Positions 1 through 10,792 of a DNA stretch of 40,177 nucleotides are shown piece after piece (the stretch's first letter is position 1; each line of letters opens with the position of its first letter). The position numbers and the translations under genes are program-made. The DNA is from Gammaproteobacteria bacterium. Lineage in GTDB: Bacteria > Pseudomonadota > Gammaproteobacteria > Ga0077536. Below the pieces are notes generated by a model. That model was given only the letters and a program-made list of their open reading frames with translations. It made no database searches and was not told where the DNA came from. The stretch spans positions 1-40,177 of the forward strand of contig JADLEV010000043.1 in the NCBI GenBank assembly GCA_020845935.1, read 5' to 3'.

Positions 1-908
1 ATCAGCTTCTTCATGTCCGACTGCACCAGCGCGACCAGACCGATGTAGATCACCGCGATCAGCGACAGCGCGATCATCAGGGTGTCGAGCGAGGCGCTGC
101 CATCCGGCGTGATCGGCAGGCTGAAGCGAAGAAAACCATAGCCGCCCATCTTCAACATCACCGCCGCCAGCACCACCGAGCCGCCGGTCGGCGCCTCGAC
201 ATGGGCGTCGGGCAGCCAGGTGTGCACCGGCACCATCGGTACCTTGACGGCGAATGCGAGCAGGAACGCGACGAACAGCCATTGCTGCTCGAGCAGCGAC
301 AGTGGCTGCGCCGCCAGATCGGCCAGCGCGAAGCTGCCGCCCTGCCAATACAGATACAGCAGCGCCACCAGCATGAACAGCGAGCCGAGGAAGGTGTAGA
401 GGAAAAACTTGATGCTGGCATAGACCCGGCGCGGTCCGCCCCAGATGCCGATGATCAGGAACATCGGGATCAGCATCGCTTCCCAGAACACGTAGAACAG
501 GATTGCGTCGAGCGCGGCAAAGACGCCGATCATCAGGCCTTCCATGATCAGGAAGGCGCCGAGGTAGTGATGCACCCGATCCTGGATGACGCGCCAACCG
601 GCCAGCACGACCAGGATCGTCGTGAACGTCGTCAGCAGGATCAGCGGCAGCGAAATACCGTCGATGCCGAGGTGATAGTAAATATCGAACTCCGGGATCC
701 AGGCATGCCGCTCGACGAACTGCATCGCCGCGGTGCCGGCATCGAAGCCCCGATACAGCGCCAGCGAGAACAACAGGGTCGCCAGCGACAGATAGAGCGC
801 ATTGCGCTTGGCCCGCTCGACGCCGAGCTTCTCGCCAAGCAGCATGACCCAGGCGCCGCCGAGGATCGGCAGCCAGACGCAAATGCTCAGCAGTGGCAGG
901 TTAGCCAT
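1..908 (-). CDS. nuoM: NADH-quinone oxidoreductase subunit M, partial (3' end outside window)
   Basis: This is a proton-pumping antiporter-like membrane subunit of respiratory complex I in the inner membrane. About 302 codons are visible; the C-terminal part lies beyond base 1. The start is ATG at 908, read as M-A-N-L-P-L-L-S, and it overlaps the nuoL stop by 8 bases (ATGGCTAA), which suggests coupled translation. The family hallmarks are visible: the conserved membrane glutamate in FYVFWEAMLIPMFLI, and the lysine in FAVKVPMVPVHTWLPDAHVE followed by AGS/GGS-type helix sequence. Several long hydrophobic segments match the 14-helix fold. It is the last visible gene of the nuo operon; nuoN is expected next to the left. 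Identification is firm. Confidence 0.96.
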   Translation of the reverse strand, partial: MANLPLLSICVWLPILGGAWVMLLGEKLGVERAKRNALYLSLATLLFSLALYRGFDAGTAAMQFVERHAWIPEFDIYYHLGIDGISLPLILLTTFTTILVVLAGWRVIQDRVHHYLGAFLIMEGLMIGVFAALDAILFYVFWEAMLIPMFLIIGIWGGPRRVYASIKFFLYTFLGSLFMLVALLYLYWQGGSFALADLAAQPLSLLEQQWLFVAFLLAFAVKVPMVPVHTWLPDAHVEAPTGGSVVLAAVMLKMGGYGFLRFSLPITPDGSASLDTLMIALSLIAVIYIGLVALVQSDMKKL

Positions 909-2853
909 GGACGAAATACCCGAGCAGCGCCAGCAGGCCAAGGATCATCGCGAACGCGTAGTGGTAGAGGTACCCGGACTGCATGCGCCGGAGCAGCGCC
1001 GCGGTTCGTGCAACGAAACCGGCCGAACCGTCGATCAGCACACCATCGAGCAGGATGCGATCACCCGCCTGCCACAGCGTGCGGCCGAGCAGCCGCGAGC
1101 CGGCGGCGAGTACGTGTTCGTTGAACGCGTCGAAGCCGTACTTCGCGACCAGCAGCCGGTACAGCGGACCGCAGGCGGTCGTGATCCGCGCCGGCAATTC
1201 GGGACGAACCAGATACAGCAGCCAAGCAACGATGAACCCGGCAAGGGCCAGCAGGAACGGCAGCTGCGTGAAGCCATGCAGCGCGAACGCAAGCCAGCCA
1301 TGGAAATGGTGCGCCATCTCGCCCAGCACGTCATGCTCCGGCGACACGAAAATCGCTTCGCCGAAATAGTCGCCGAACAGCATCGGCGCGATGAGCAATG
1401 CGCCACTGACGATCGATGGCACCGCGAGCGCCACCAGCGGCAGCCAGACCACCGCCGGCGATTCGTGCAGATGGTCGCGGGTGTGGTGGTCGAACCGCTC
1501 CTTGCCGTGGAAGACGAGGAAATACAGCCGGAAGCTGTACAGCGACGTGATGAACACGCCGCTCAGCACCGCCGCATAGGCGATGCCGTGCCCCGGCAGA
1601 GTCGATGCATGCACCGCTTCGATGATTGCATCCTTCGAATAGAACCCGGCGAAACCCGGGAAACCGATCAGTGCCAGCGTGCCGATCAGCGAGGGGATCC
1701 AGGTGATGGGCATGTAACGCCGCAGATGGCCCATCTGCCGCATGTCCTGCTGATGGTGCATCCCGATGATCACCGAACCGGCGGCCAGGAACAGCAGCGC
1801 CTTGAAGAAGGCATGCGTCGCGAGATGGAAGATTGCCGCGGCATAGGCGGAAGCACCGAGCGCGACGGTCATGTAGCCAAGCTGGGACAAGGTCGAGTAG
1901 GCGACGACGCGCTTGATGTCGTGCTGTACGAGGCCGAGCAAACCCATGAAGAACGCGGTCAGCGCCCCGATCACCAGCACCACCGACAGCGCCGTTGCCG
2001 ACAGCTCGAATAGTGGCGACATCCGCGCCACCATGAAGATGCCGGCGGTCACCATCGTCGCGGCATGGATCAATGCCGAAATCGGGGTCGGGCCTTCCAT
2101 CGAGTCCGGCAGCCAGACATGCAGCGGAACCTGCGCCGACTTGCCCATCGCGCCGACGAACAGCAGCAGGCAGATCACGGTCAGCACCGACCAGGGCTGA
2201 CCGGCGACGACTGTCATGGTCCGATCGGCAAGACTGGGTGCCAGCGTGAACACGGTCTCGTAATCGAGCGAGCCGAAATAGGTCAGCACCGCTGCGATGC
2301 CGAGCAGGAAGCCCAGATCGCCGACGCGGTTGACCAGGAAGGCCTTCATGTTGGCAAAGATCGCCGAATCGCGCTGGAACCAGAAACCGATCAGCAGATA
2401 GGAAACGAGCCCGACCGCCTCCCAGCCGAAGAACAGTTGCAGGAAATTGTTCGCCATCACCAGCATCAGCATGCTGAAAGTGAACAGCGAGATGTACGAG
2501 AAGAACCGCTGGTAGCCCGGATCGTCGTGCATGTAGCCGATGGTATAGATGTGCACCATCCACGAGACGAAGGTGACCACGACCATCATCGTCGCGGTCA
2601 ACTGATCGACCAGGAAGCCGATCTCGAACCGCAATGCGCCGCTGTCGAGCCAGGTGTACAGCGTGTGTTCCACCGGCGGCGTGTCGCCGAGCACGATGGC
2701 ACGAAACACCAGCAGCGACAGCACGAACGACAGGCCGACCGCGCCGCAGGTCAGCCAATGGGCGCCGGCGCGGCCAACCTGTTTGCCGAACAGGCCGACG
2801 ACGATGCTGGCGGCGAGCGGCGCGAGGACGATGGTGAGTAGTTGTCCGATCAT
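901..2853 (-). CDS. nuoL: NADH-quinone oxidoreductase subunit L
   Basis: This is the distal antiporter-like subunit of complex I, with a long C-terminal lateral helix that clamps the membrane arm. It has 650 residues, close to the family norm. Visible signatures are GWEAVGLVSYLLIGFWF (key glutamate), GAMGKSAQVPLHVWLPDSME (key lysine and quinone-oxidoreductase family core) and HHQQDMRQMGHLRRYMP. Many hydrophobic segments run through the whole chain, including the far C-terminal anchor. The ATG at 2853 lies 3 bases after the nuoK stop, and the end overlaps nuoM. Everything seen is ordinary for the family. Confidence 0.97.
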   Translation of the reverse strand: MIGQLLTIVLAPLAASIVVGLFGKQVGRAGAHWLTCGAVGLSFVLSLLVFRAIVLGDTPPVEHTLYTWLDSGALRFEIGFLVDQLTATMMVVVTFVSWMVHIYTIGYMHDDPGYQRFFSYISLFTFSMLMLVMANNFLQLFFGWEAVGLVSYLLIGFWFQRDSAIFANMKAFLVNRVGDLGFLLGIAAVLTYFGSLDYETVFTLAPSLADRTMTVVAGQPWSVLTVICLLLFVGAMGKSAQVPLHVWLPDSMEGPTPISALIHAATMVTAGIFMVARMSPLFELSATALSVVLVIGALTAFFMGLLGLVQHDIKRVVAYSTLSQLGYMTVALGASAYAAAIFHLATHAFFKALLFLAAGSVIIGMHHQQDMRQMGHLRRYMPITWIPSLIGTLALIGFPGFAGFYSKDAIIEAVHASTLPGHGIAYAAVLSGVFITSLYSFRLYFLVFHGKERFDHHTRDHLHESPAVVWLPLVALAVPSIVSGALLIAPMLFGDYFGEAIFVSPEHDVLGEMAHHFHGWLAFALHGFTQLPFLLALAGFIVAWLLYLVRPELPARITTACGPLYRLLVAKYGFDAFNEHVLAAGSRLLGRTLWQAGDRILLDGVLIDGSAGFVARTAALLRRMQSGYLYHYAFAMILGLLALLGYFVHG

Positions 2854-2856
2854 TGA

Positions 2857-3162
2857 TCAGCCTCGCATCGTGCCCAGTTCTTCGACGTTGATCGTGGCGC
2901 GTTTGCGGAACAGCACGACCAGGATCGCCAGACCGATCGCCGACTCCGCGGCGGCAACCGTCAGGATGAAGAACACGAACACCTGTCCGGCGATGTCCTG
3001 CAGGAAATGGGAGAAGGCGATGAAGTTGATATTCACCGCGAGCAGCATCAACTCGATGCACATCAGCAGCACGATCATGTTCTTGCGGTTGATGAAGATG
3101 CCGGCGACGCTGATGCAGAACAACACCGCGCCGACCAGCAGGTAATGCGACAGCGTGATCAT
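2857..3162 (-). CDS. nuoK: NADH-quinone oxidoreductase subunit K
   Basis: This is a small three-helix proton-channel subunit of complex I (MrpC/ND4L homologue), 101 residues as expected. The two conserved membrane glutamates are present, in [17 protein letters not shown] (helix 2) and in [14 protein letters not shown] (helix 3). The start ATG at 3162 reads M-I-T-L-S-H-Y and lies 16 bases after the nuoJ stop. It sits between nuoJ and nuoL as in most proteobacterial nuo operons. Confidence 0.97.
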   Translation of the reverse strand: MITLSHYLLVGAVLFCISVAGIFINRKNMIVLLMCIELMLLAVNINFIAFSHFLQDIAGQVFVFFILTVAAAESAIGLAILVVLFRKRATINVEELGTMRG

Positions 3163-3178
3163 GTCCGGGTCTCCGCGC

Positions 3179-3763
3179 TCACATTTTCACCAGTCGCACG
3201 CGATCCTCGCGCCGCGCCTTCAGTTGAACGCCCGGATCCGGCCGTTTCGGTTCGCGGGTGCGCCGGTGCGCCAGCGCGATCGCGGCGATGATTGCAACCA
3301 GCAGCACGACCGCGGCGATTTCGAAGGGATAGAGATACTGGGTGAACAGCGCGCCACCGAGTTCAGCGGTATTGCTGTGCCCGGCGGGCTGCCGCGCCGG
3401 GACCGCGACCGCATCGGCACCGAAATGCGCCGGGCCGACCGTGACCGCAACCGCGGCGACCATCAGCAACGCGACCAGTCCCGCCACCGGCAGGTAGCGT
3501 GCAAAACCTTCGCGGAGGCGCACCAGATCGATGTCCAACATCATCACCACGAACAGGAACAGCACCATCACCGCGCCGACATAGACCAGCACCAGCGTCA
3601 TGGCGAGAAATTCGGCTTCGAGCAACAACCAGAGTCCGGCGCTGGCGAAGAACGCCAGGATCAGGAACAGCGCGGCGTGCACCGGATTGCGGACCGTGAC
3701 GACCAGCGTCGCCGCCAGCACCAGCATCGCCGCAAACCCGTAGAAGACGGCTTGTTCAAACAT
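3179..3763 (-). CDS. nuoJ: NADH-quinone oxidoreductase subunit J
   Basis: This is the ND6-like membrane subunit of complex I, 194 residues. The N-terminal half has the usual run of five hydrophobic helices, including [20 protein letters not shown] and the conserved [20 protein letters not shown] with its pi-bulge helix region. The C-terminal tail is charged and faces the cytoplasm. A purine-rich GAGGAAGAG stretch just upstream of the ATG at 3763 fits a ribosome binding site. The gap to nuoI is 39 bases, the widest within this part of the operon. Confidence 0.96.
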   Translation of the reverse strand: MFEQAVFYGFAAMLVLAATLVVTVRNPVHAALFLILAFFASAGLWLLLEAEFLAMTLVLVYVGAVMVLFLFVVMMLDIDLVRLREGFARYLPVAGLVALLMVAAVAVTVGPAHFGADAVAVPARQPAGHSNTAELGGALFTQYLYPFEIAAVVLLVAIIAAIALAHRRTREPKRPDPGVQLKARREDRVRLVKM

Positions 3764-3802
3764 GATTCAGGCTCTTCCTCGACGTTTGCAATGCGCGGCC
3801 GC

Positions 3803-4291
3803 TCAGCGGTAAGGCGCATCTTCGGCGCGATCGGCGGCGATCTGCGCCTCGCAGCGATCGCCATGGGCGAGCAGTCTGTCCTTGGTCATCAGCAGATCAC
3901 TGCGCTGCTCGCCGAAATACTCGTAATGCCGTGTCTCGACAATCGAATCGACCGGGCAGGATTCCTCGCAGAAGCCGCAGTAAATGCATTTCAGCAGATC
4001 GATCTCGTAGCGCGTCGTGCGGCGCGTGCCGTCGGCCCGTGGTTCGGATTCGATCGTGATCGCCGCCGCCGGACAGACCGCCTCGCACAACTTGCAGGCG
4101 ATGCAGCGCTCCTCACCGTTCGGATACCGGCGCAGCGCATGCAGGCCACGGAAACGCGGCGACTGCGGTGCCTTCTCTTCCGGGTACTGCACCGTGATCT
4201 TGCGCGTCACCAGATGGCGTGCGGTGACCGACAGGCCCTTGAACAGTTCGCCCAGCGCCAGACTCTTGATATAGGAAATTACCGCACCCAT
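3803..4291 (-). CDS. nuoI: NADH-quinone oxidoreductase subunit I (two [4Fe-4S])
   Basis: This is the ferredoxin-like subunit of complex I that carries clusters N6a and N6b and passes electrons to NuoB. It has 162 residues, normal for the family. Both eight-iron motifs are intact: Cys63, 66, 69 and 73 in [12 protein letters not shown], and Cys102, 105, 108 and 112 in [12 protein letters not shown]. The N-terminal amphipathic stretch ([14 protein letters not shown]) is the usual membrane-contact helix. The ATG at 4291 follows nuoH closely (13-base gap). Confidence 0.97.
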   Translation of the reverse strand: MGAVISYIKSLALGELFKGLSVTARHLVTRKITVQYPEEKAPQSPRFRGLHALRRYPNGEERCIACKLCEAVCPAAAITIESEPRADGTRRTTRYEIDLLKCIYCGFCEESCPVDSIVETRHYEYFGEQRSDLLMTKDRLLAHGDRCEAQIAADRAEDAPYR

Positions 4292-4304
4292 CGCCCGCCC
4301 CCGG

Positions 4305-5393
4305 CTACACCTTATCGAACCACGGTGGCACCTGCAGCATGACCAGCACCGCGACGACGACCAACCAGGCGATGGTGATCGGGATGAACACCTTCCAGCC
4401 CAGCCGCATGATCTGATCGTAGCGATAGCGCGGGAAGGTCGCCCGCAGCCACAGGAACAGGAACAAAAAGAACGCGATCTTGAACGCCAGCCAGTGCACG
4501 CCGGAACCGAACAGCGTGCCGATCACCGGCAGGTCCACCAGCGCGCCCAGCACCGGCAGACCCGCGATTGGCGACAGCCAGCCACCGAGGAACAGAATCG
4601 AGGCGAGCGCCGACAGCAGCACCATGTTGGCGTATTCGGCGAGGAAGAACAGCGCGAAGCCCATGCCGGAATACTCGACATGGAATCCGGCGACGATCTC
4701 CGACTCCCCCTCGGCGACGTCGAATGGCGCGCGGTTGGTCTCGGCCACGCCGGAAATGAAATAGATCAGGAACAGCGGCAGCAGCGGCAGGAAGAACCAG
4801 TTGACGAAACCGAGGCCCTGCTGCGCTTCGACGATCGCGCCGAGCTTCAGGCTGCCGGCGGCGATCAGCACGCCGACCAGTGCGAAGCCCATACCGATTT
4901 CATAGGAGACGATTTGCGCCGCCGAGCGGATCGAGCCGAGGAAGCTGTACTTCGAATTCGATGCCCAACCCGCAAGGATGATGCCGTACACGCCGAGCGA
5001 GGCAAACGCGAGGATGAACAGCAGGCCGGCGTCGATGTTCGCCATCACCAGTTCGCTGCCGAACGGCAACACCGCCCAGGCCGCCAGTGCTGGCGCCAGA
5101 CACATGATCGGCGCGAACAGGAACAGCGCCTTGCTCGCGCCCGCCGGCACGATGATCTCCTTGACGAACAGCTTCGCGGTATCGGCGAGCGGTTGCAGCA
5201 CGCCGCGCGGTCCGACCCGGTTCGGCCCGAGTCGCACTTGCATGTAGCCGATGATCTTGCGTTCGGCGAAGGTCAGGTACAGCACCGTCAGCATCAACGG
5301 CACCAGTACCGCGACGATCTTCAGCAACACGATCAGCAACTGCAACAGCGGATCCGGCAACCAGGGCAACCATCCGGCCATCAGCTCATGCAT
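4305..5393 (-). CDS. nuoH: NADH-quinone oxidoreductase subunit H
   Basis: This is the ND1-like subunit of complex I that forms most of the quinone chamber at the junction of the peripheral and membrane arms. It has 362 residues with about eight hydrophobic helices. Conserved loops are visible: [19 protein letters not shown] and the acidic [20 protein letters not shown], which lines the quinone cavity. The ATG at 5393 reads M-H-E-L-M-A-G-W and follows the nuoG stop by 3 bases. Confidence 0.97.
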   Translation of the reverse strand: MHELMAGWLPWLPDPLLQLLIVLLKIVAVLVPLMLTVLYLTFAERKIIGYMQVRLGPNRVGPRGVLQPLADTAKLFVKEIIVPAGASKALFLFAPIMCLAPALAAWAVLPFGSELVMANIDAGLLFILAFASLGVYGIILAGWASNSKYSFLGSIRSAAQIVSYEIGMGFALVGVLIAAGSLKLGAIVEAQQGLGFVNWFFLPLLPLFLIYFISGVAETNRAPFDVAEGESEIVAGFHVEYSGMGFALFFLAEYANMVLLSALASILFLGGWLSPIAGLPVLGALVDLPVIGTLFGSGVHWLAFKIAFFLFLFLWLRATFPRYRYDQIMRLGWKVFIPITIAWLVVVAVLVMLQVPPWFDKV

Positions 5394-5396
5394 CGG

Positions 5397-7757
5397 CTAG
5401 CCCTCCCCTCGCGCAATCCGGACGGTACCGGATAGCGGGCCGAGCGCGACCAGTTCCGGCCGCGCCGCATGCAGCAGCGCCGCGCCATCGGGCAACGCGG
5501 CATCAACCCGCACCGCGATGCGCAGTTCGGCGCCGTTCGCGGCAACCCGCACCGCCGCACCGTCGACCAGGCCGAGCCGCGCCAGTTCGGCCGGATTGAG
5601 CGCGACCACAGCATCGCCGACCTGCCCGGTGCGTTGCAGCGCGGGCGCGCGGCGCACCAACGGGTCGGCTGCATACATCGGCACCGGCGCAACGCGGTCA
5701 AAACCGTCAGCACCGCAAGCATCACCAGCCGCCGGCAGTGACGACACAGTTGCTGGTGCCACGGCTGTTTCGGCAATCACGTTCCGCACCGCTGCCAGCA
5801 CCTCTTCGACCCGGCTCGCGGCGAGTGTCGTCACGCCGAGTTTGGTCGCGAGCAGACGCAGGATCTTCCACGCCGGCCGCGCCTCACCGGGCGCCTTGAC
5901 GGCGGCGGCGAAGGATTGCCACTCCCTGGCGGCATTGACATAAGTGCCTTCGTTCTCGGCGTACTGCGCGATGGGCAGCAGGACGTCGGAAACCTCTTCC
6001 AGGGCCGGCGTCGCGTAGGCCGACAGCGCGATCACCAGTTCCGCGCCGCGCAGTGCGGCCAGCGCCGTCGCGCCGTCATGGCAATCGAGATCCGGCTCGA
6101 AACCGAGCAGCAGGTAGGCCGCAAGCGGGCGATCGAGCATCGCCTGCGCATCGAGCCCGGGTGCCGCAACCGGTGCGCCCGCGGGACCGCGATGCGGCAG
6201 CGCGCCGGCGAGCGCGGCACCCGCCGCGTTGGGCCCTTCGGTGAGATAACCCAGCGTCGCTCCGCTGGCCACACAGAGACCGTTCGCGAGTGCGCGCAGC
6301 GCGGCGAAGCGGCGATGCTGCTGCGCGGCGACACCGAGCAGTACCGCGGCACGGTTGCCCGAGGTCCGCAGCGCCGAGGCGATCGCGCCCGCATGCACGG
6401 TCTTCGCCGCGAGCGGCGCGGCGGCGGCGACACCGAGTTCCGCCACGACCGCGGCCAGTGCCGCCGGCAGGGCGCTCGGCCGGCAGACCATCTGCGTCGC
6501 TGCATAATTCAATTCGAGTTGCCGATCGTTCAGGTAAAACACCTTGCCGCCACGCTGCGCGATGCGCCGCAGCCGAAGATTCAGCAGCGGCTGGTCGTGC
6601 CGTGGATTGCCGCCGATGACGAAAACGACATCACAGCGTTCGAACTGCTCGAGGCTCTGGCCCAGATCCGGCGCGAGCGGCATGGCCTGCTGATCGGAAA
6701 AATCCGTCTGACGCAGCCGGTAATCGACGTTGTTGCTGCCCATACCGCGCAGCAAACCCTGCAGCGCGAAGCATTCCTCGACGGTGGCACTGGCCGCGGT
6801 CAAGGCGCCGACGCGGGTCGCGCCCTGTTGCGCGCGCACGGCCCGCAGTTTGGCGGCGGCTTCGTCGAGCGCTTCATCCCAGCTCGCGTCGCGCCAGACG
6901 CCATCGCGCTTGAGCCGGGGACGCCGCAGGCGATCGGCCGCCTGCAGGCCTTCATAGCTGAAGCGATCGCGATCGGACAGCCAGACCTCATTGACCGCAT
7001 CGTTGCGCTTCGGCACGACGCGCTTGACGACCCCGCGACGGGTATGGACATGAACATTGGAACCGACGCAGTCGTGTGGCGCGATACCGTCCGCCTGACG
7101 CAATTCCCAGGCGCGTGCGGTGAAACGATACGGCTTCGAGGTCAGCGCGCCGACCGGACAGAGGTCGATGATGTTGCCGGACAATTCCGATCGCATCGCG
7201 TGTTTGACATAGGTGCCGATGCGCATGTTCTCGCCGCGTCCGGTCGCCCCGAGTTCGCGCATGCCGGCGATCTCCTCGCCGAAGCGGACGCAGCGGGTGC
7301 AATGGATGCAGCGAGTCATCTCGGTCTGCACCAGCGGCCCGATGTCTTCGTCCAGCACGACCCGTTTGCGCTCGGTGTAGCGGGAAACGTCGCTGCCGAA
7401 ACCCAGCGAGAGATCCTGCAATTCGCATTCGCCGCCCTGATCGCAGACCGGGCAGTCGAGCGGATGATTGATCAGCAGGAATTCCATCGACGACTTCTGC
7501 GCCGCGATCGATTTTTCCGAGCGCGTGAACACCTTCATGCCTTCGGTGACGGGGGTCGCGCAGGCCGGCATCGGCTTCGGCGCCTTCTCGACCTCGACCA
7601 GGCACATGCGGCAACTGGCCGCTATCGACAGATGCTTGTGATAGCAGAAGCGTGGGACATAGATGCCGGCGGCGTCGGTCGCCTCGATCAGCATCGAGCC
7701 CTTGCGGGCTTGCAGTCTGCGGCCGTCGACCTCGATGTTAACCAGATCGTCGGCCAC
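5397..7757 (-). CDS. nuoG: NADH-quinone oxidoreductase subunit G
   Basis: This is the largest peripheral-arm subunit of complex I, carrying clusters N1b, N4 and N5. The open frame extends to 7937, but homology begins at M-A-D-D-L-V-N-I-E-V, so GTG at 7757 is chosen. It lies one base after the nuoF stop (TGAGGTG) and gives 786 residues. The [2Fe-2S] ligands are Cys38, 49, 52 and 66. The His/Cys N5 motif is in HPLDCPVCDQGGECELQDL and the N4 cysteines are in CIHCTRCVRFGEEIAG plus a later LCPVGALT. The segment after it (DGIAPHDCVGSNVHVHTRRG) keeps one cysteine only, so the extra N7 cluster of E. coli-type NuoG is absent. The C-terminal molybdopterin-oxidoreductase-like part is degenerate and Ala-rich. 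Confidence 0.95.
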   Translation of the reverse strand: MADDLVNIEVDGRRLQARKGSMLIEATDAAGIYVPRFCYHKHLSIAASCRMCLVEVEKAPKPMPACATPVTEGMKVFTRSEKSIAAQKSSMEFLLINHPLDCPVCDQGGECELQDLSLGFGSDVSRYTERKRVVLDEDIGPLVQTEMTRCIHCTRCVRFGEEIAGMRELGATGRGENMRIGTYVKHAMRSELSGNIIDLCPVGALTSKPYRFTARAWELRQADGIAPHDCVGSNVHVHTRRGVVKRVVPKRNDAVNEVWLSDRDRFSYEGLQAADRLRRPRLKRDGVWRDASWDEALDEAAAKLRAVRAQQGATRVGALTAASATVEECFALQGLLRGMGSNNVDYRLRQTDFSDQQAMPLAPDLGQSLEQFERCDVVFVIGGNPRHDQPLLNLRLRRIAQRGGKVFYLNDRQLELNYAATQMVCRPSALPAALAAVVAELGVAAAAPLAAKTVHAGAIASALRTSGNRAAVLLGVAAQQHRRFAALRALANGLCVASGATLGYLTEGPNAAGAALAGALPHRGPAGAPVAAPGLDAQAMLDRPLAAYLLLGFEPDLDCHDGATALAALRGAELVIALSAYATPALEEVSDVLLPIAQYAENEGTYVNAAREWQSFAAAVKAPGEARPAWKILRLLATKLGVTTLAASRVEEVLAAVRNVIAETAVAPATVSSLPAAGDACGADGFDRVAPVPMYAADPLVRRAPALQRTGQVGDAVVALNPAELARLGLVDGAAVRVAANGAELRIAVRVDAALPDGAALLHAARPELVALGPLSGTVRIARGEG

Positions 7758-7758
7758 C

Positions 7759-9048
7759 TCAGGCTGCCTCCACCATGCTGCGCCCAGTCCGGATGTAGTG
7801 TTCGAATTCCGGCCGGTAATGTTTGATGAAGCTGCGCACCGGCATCGCCGCGGCATCACCCAGCGCGCAGATGGTGCGGCCCATGATGTTCGCCGCGACG
7901 TCGTCGAGCTTCGCCAAATCCTCGGGCCGGCCTTCACCCTCGACGATGCGCGTCAGCATCCGGTACAGCCAGCCGGTGCCTTCGCGGCAGGGGGTGCACT
8001 GGCCGCAGGATTCGGCGTAATAGAACCGCGACAGGCGGCGCAGCACGCGCACCATGTCGGTCGTTTCGTCCATCACGATCACCGCGCCGGAACCCAGCAT
8101 CGAACCGGCCTTGCTGATTGAGTCATAATCCATGTCGCAGCCGAGCATCACGTCGCCCGGCAGCACCGGCACCGAGGAACCACCGGGGATCACGGCCTTC
8201 AACTTGCGACCGTTCCAGACCCCGCCCGCGAGTTCGAGCAAGGTCCTGAACGGCGTTCCCATCGGGACCTCGAAATTGCCGGGGTTGGCGACATGGCCAC
8301 TGACCGAGAAAATCTTGGTGCCACCGTTGTTCGGCTTGCCGAGCTCGAGGAACCATTGCTGACCGTTGCGCAGGATCGTCGGTACCGAAGACAACGATTC
8401 GGTGTTGTTGATCGTGGTCGGCTGACCATAGAGGCCGAACGTCGCCGGAAACGGCGGCTTGTAGCGCGGCTGGCCCTTCTTGCCTTCCAGCGATTCGAGC
8501 AGCGCCGTCTCCTCGCCGCAGATGTAGGCGCCGGCACCCAGGTGGTTGTACAGCTCGACACTGATGCCGCTGCCACGGATGTTCTGACCCAGAAGTCCTG
8601 CAGCCCGCGCCTCGGCGAGCGCTCTTTCGAACCGCGTCGCCGGCTCGTCCATGAACTCGCCGCGCATGTAGTTGTAACCGACCGTCGCGCCGATGGCGTA
8701 GGCGGCGATGGCCATGCCCTCGACCAGCGCGTGCGGATTGAAGCGCAGGATGTCGCGATCCTTGCAGGTGCCGGGCTCGCTCTCGTCGGAGTTGCAGACC
8801 AGATAGTTCTGCACCCCTTCGCGGCGTTGCATGAAGCTCCACTTGAGGCCGGTGGAAAAACCGGCACCGCCACGACCGCGCAGGCCCGAGGCCTTCACCA
8901 GGTCGATGATCTCGGTTTGCGGCGTGCGTTCGCGCAGGATCTTCTCCCAGGCCTGATAGCCGCCGATCGAGCGATAGGTCTCGATCGACCAGGGTTGCTC
9001 CTTGCCGAGCGTCGCGTAGCAGTTGAGATTCAGGCGCAGCTCGCTCAT
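7759..9048 (-). CDS. nuoF: NADH-quinone oxidoreductase subunit F (FMN, NADH-binding)
   Basis: This subunit oxidises NADH with FMN and holds the N3 [4Fe-4S] cluster. The start ATG at 9048 (M-S-E-L-R-L-N-L) overlaps the nuoE stop as ATGA; the frame is open further upstream, but that part overlaps nuoE and lacks homology. Length is 429 residues, as in the family. Motifs: [16 protein letters not shown] (FMN/NADH loop, residues 58-73), [20 protein letters not shown], and the cluster ligands in [15 protein letters not shown] plus a later cysteine in GRTICALGD. It is translated between nuoE and nuoG with overlapping or near-touching ends. Confidence 0.97.
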   Translation of the reverse strand: MSELRLNLNCYATLGKEQPWSIETYRSIGGYQAWEKILRERTPQTEIIDLVKASGLRGRGGAGFSTGLKWSFMQRREGVQNYLVCNSDESEPGTCKDRDILRFNPHALVEGMAIAAYAIGATVGYNYMRGEFMDEPATRFERALAEARAAGLLGQNIRGSGISVELYNHLGAGAYICGEETALLESLEGKKGQPRYKPPFPATFGLYGQPTTINNTESLSSVPTILRNGQQWFLELGKPNNGGTKIFSVSGHVANPGNFEVPMGTPFRTLLELAGGVWNGRKLKAVIPGGSSVPVLPGDVMLGCDMDYDSISKAGSMLGSGAVIVMDETTDMVRVLRRLSRFYYAESCGQCTPCREGTGWLYRMLTRIVEGEGRPEDLAKLDDVAANIMGRTICALGDAAAMPVRSFIKHYRPEFEHYIRTGRSMVEAA

Positions 9049-9542
9049 TTCAGCTCCGCGAGGATCCGATCGATTTTTTCCGGGGTCAGATTCTCGTGAT
9101 ACACGTGATCGACCATCAGCATCGGCGCGCCGCAACAGGCGGCGAGGCATTCTTCCTCGCGTTTCAGGTGAATCCGGCCGTCCGGCGTGCTTTCGCCGAG
9201 CTTGATGCCGAGGGTGCGTTCGGCCTGAGCGACCAGTTCATCGGCGCCGCGCAACATGCAGCAGATGTTGGTGCAGATCGAGACGCTGTGCCGGCCGCAG
9301 GGCTCGGTCTCGAACATCGAATAGAACGTCGCGACTTCATAGACTTCAATCGGCGCGAGCTCGAGATAGGCGGCGATCGCATCCATCAGCGCCGGCGTCA
9401 GGTAGCCGTCGTTCTCGTGCTGCACCTCGCGCAGCGCGGCGAGTACGGCGGAGCGCTTCTGGTTCGCCGGATACTGCGCGAGTTGCGCGTCGATCACCTC
9501 GCGGGCGTGGTGCGAGAGTGTGGCGGTGGCCGGCTCGGTCAT
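9045..9542 (-). CDS. nuoE: NADH-quinone oxidoreductase subunit E ([2Fe-2S])
   Basis: This is a thioredoxin-fold subunit of the NADH dehydrogenase module carrying cluster N1a. It has 165 residues. The four ligands lie in [12 protein letters not shown] (Cys-x4-Cys, with an additional cysteine inside) and in [10 protein letters not shown] (Cys-x3-Cys). The N-terminal helical part ([20 protein letters not shown]) and [12 protein letters not shown] are typical. Its ATG at 9542 overlaps the nuoD stop (ATGA), and its stop overlaps the nuoF start the same way, so the D-E-F segment is translationally coupled. Confidence 0.97.
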   Translation of the reverse strand: MTEPATATLSHHAREVIDAQLAQYPANQKRSAVLAALREVQHENDGYLTPALMDAIAAYLELAPIEVYEVATFYSMFETEPCGRHSVSICTNICCMLRGADELVAQAERTLGIKLGESTPDGRIHLKREEECLAACCGAPMLMVDHVYHENLTPEKIDRILAELK

Positions 9543-10792
9543 CGATCGATCTCTCCGAACACGATGTCCAGGGTGCCGATCACGGCGACGACGTCCGCCA
9601 GCATGTGGCCCTTGACGATCTCATCCATCGCCGCGAGATGGGCAAAGCCCGGGGCGCGGATCTTCAGCCGATATGGTTTGTTGGCGCCATCGGAAACGAG
9701 ATAAATCCCGAACTCGCCCTTGGGATGTTCGATCGCGGCGTAGCACTCGCCTTCGGGTACGCAATAACCTTCGGTGAACAGCTTGAAATGATGGATCAGC
9801 GATTCCATGCCATCCTTCATCTCGGCGCGCTTCGGCGGCGTCACCTTGTGATCCTCGAGCATCACCGGACCGGGATTCTGGCGCAGCCAGGCGACGCACT
9901 GCTTGATGATCCGCGCCGACTGGCGCAGTTCCTCGATGCGGACCAGATAGCGGTCGTAGCAATCGCCGTTGACGCCGACCGGGATATCGAAATCGATCCG
10001 GTCGTAGACCTCGTAGGGTTGCTGCTTGCGCAAATCCCAGGCAAGGCCTGAGCCACGCAGCATCGGCCCGGTAAAGCCGAGCGCGATCGCCCGCTCCGGG
10101 CTGACGACGCCAATGCCGACGGTGCGCTGCTTCCAGATGCGGTTGTCGGTCAACAAGGTTTCGTAGTCGTCGACTGCGGCCGGAAAGCGATTGGCGAAGT
10201 CATCGATGAAATCGAGCAGCGAGCCTTGGCGGTTGGAATTCAGCTCGTCGATATCGCGCTGCGTGCGCCACTGCGACGGTTGATACTGTGGCATCCGCGC
10301 CGGCAGATCGCGGTAGACCCCGCCCGGCCGGTAGTAGGTCGCGTGCATCCGCGTGCCGGAGACTGCTTCATAGCAGTCCATCAGGTCCTCGCGCTCGCGG
10401 AAGCAGTAGATGAACATCGTCATCGCGCCGATGTCGAGGCCGTGACAGCCGAGCCAGAGCAGATGATTCAGGATGCGCGTGATCTCGTCGTACATCACGC
10501 GGATGTATTGCGCCCGCAACGGCGGCGTGATGCCCAGCAGTTTCTCGATCGCCAGGACATAGGCGTGTTCGTTGCACATCATCGACACGTAGTCGAGCCG
10601 ATCCATGTAGCCGATGCTTTGGTTGAACGGCTTGGATTCGGCAAGTTTCTCGGTACCACGATGCAACAGGCCGACGTGCGGGTCGGCGCGTTCGATCACC
10701 TCGCCGTCCATCTCCAGGATCAGGCGCAGCACGCCGTGCGCCGCCGGATGCTGCGGACCGAAGTTCAGCGTCAGATTGCGAATTTCAGGCAC
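9539..10792 (-). CDS. nuoD: NADH-quinone oxidoreductase subunit D
   Basis: This is the 49-kDa-type subunit, derived from hydrogenase large subunits, that forms the quinone-reduction site with NuoB. It has 417 residues, the family length. Recognisable pieces are [20 protein letters not shown] at the N-terminus, the quinone-site region [24 protein letters not shown], and the C-terminal [10 protein letters not shown] ending. The nickel-ligand cysteines of hydrogenases are absent, as expected. The start overlaps the end of nuoC by 8 bases, and the two genes are separate here (no nuoCD fusion). Confidence 0.97.
   Translation of the reverse strand: MPEIRNLTLNFGPQHPAAHGVLRLILEMDGEVIERADPHVGLLHRGTEKLAESKPFNQSIGYMDRLDYVSMMCNEHAYVLAIEKLLGITPPLRAQYIRVMYDEITRILNHLLWLGCHGLDIGAMTMFIYCFREREDLMDCYEAVSGTRMHATYYRPGGVYRDLPARMPQYQPSQWRTQRDIDELNSNRQGSLLDFIDDFANRFPAAVDDYETLLTDNRIWKQRTVGIGVVSPERAIALGFTGPMLRGSGLAWDLRKQQPYEVYDRIDFDIPVGVNGDCYDRYLVRIEELRQSARIIKQCVAWLRQNPGPVMLEDHKVTPPKRAEMKDGMESLIHHFKLFTEGYCVPEGECYAAIEHPKGEFGIYLVSDGANKPYRLKIRAPGFAHLAAMDEIVKGHMLADVVAVIGTLDIVFGEIDR

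Noticed and set aside
5916-7826. Long plus-strand ORF of over 600 codons opposite nuoG
   Set aside because: It is antisense to a clear nuoG, has Arg/Gln/His-rich low-complexity text and no homology. High GC leaves antisense frames open.
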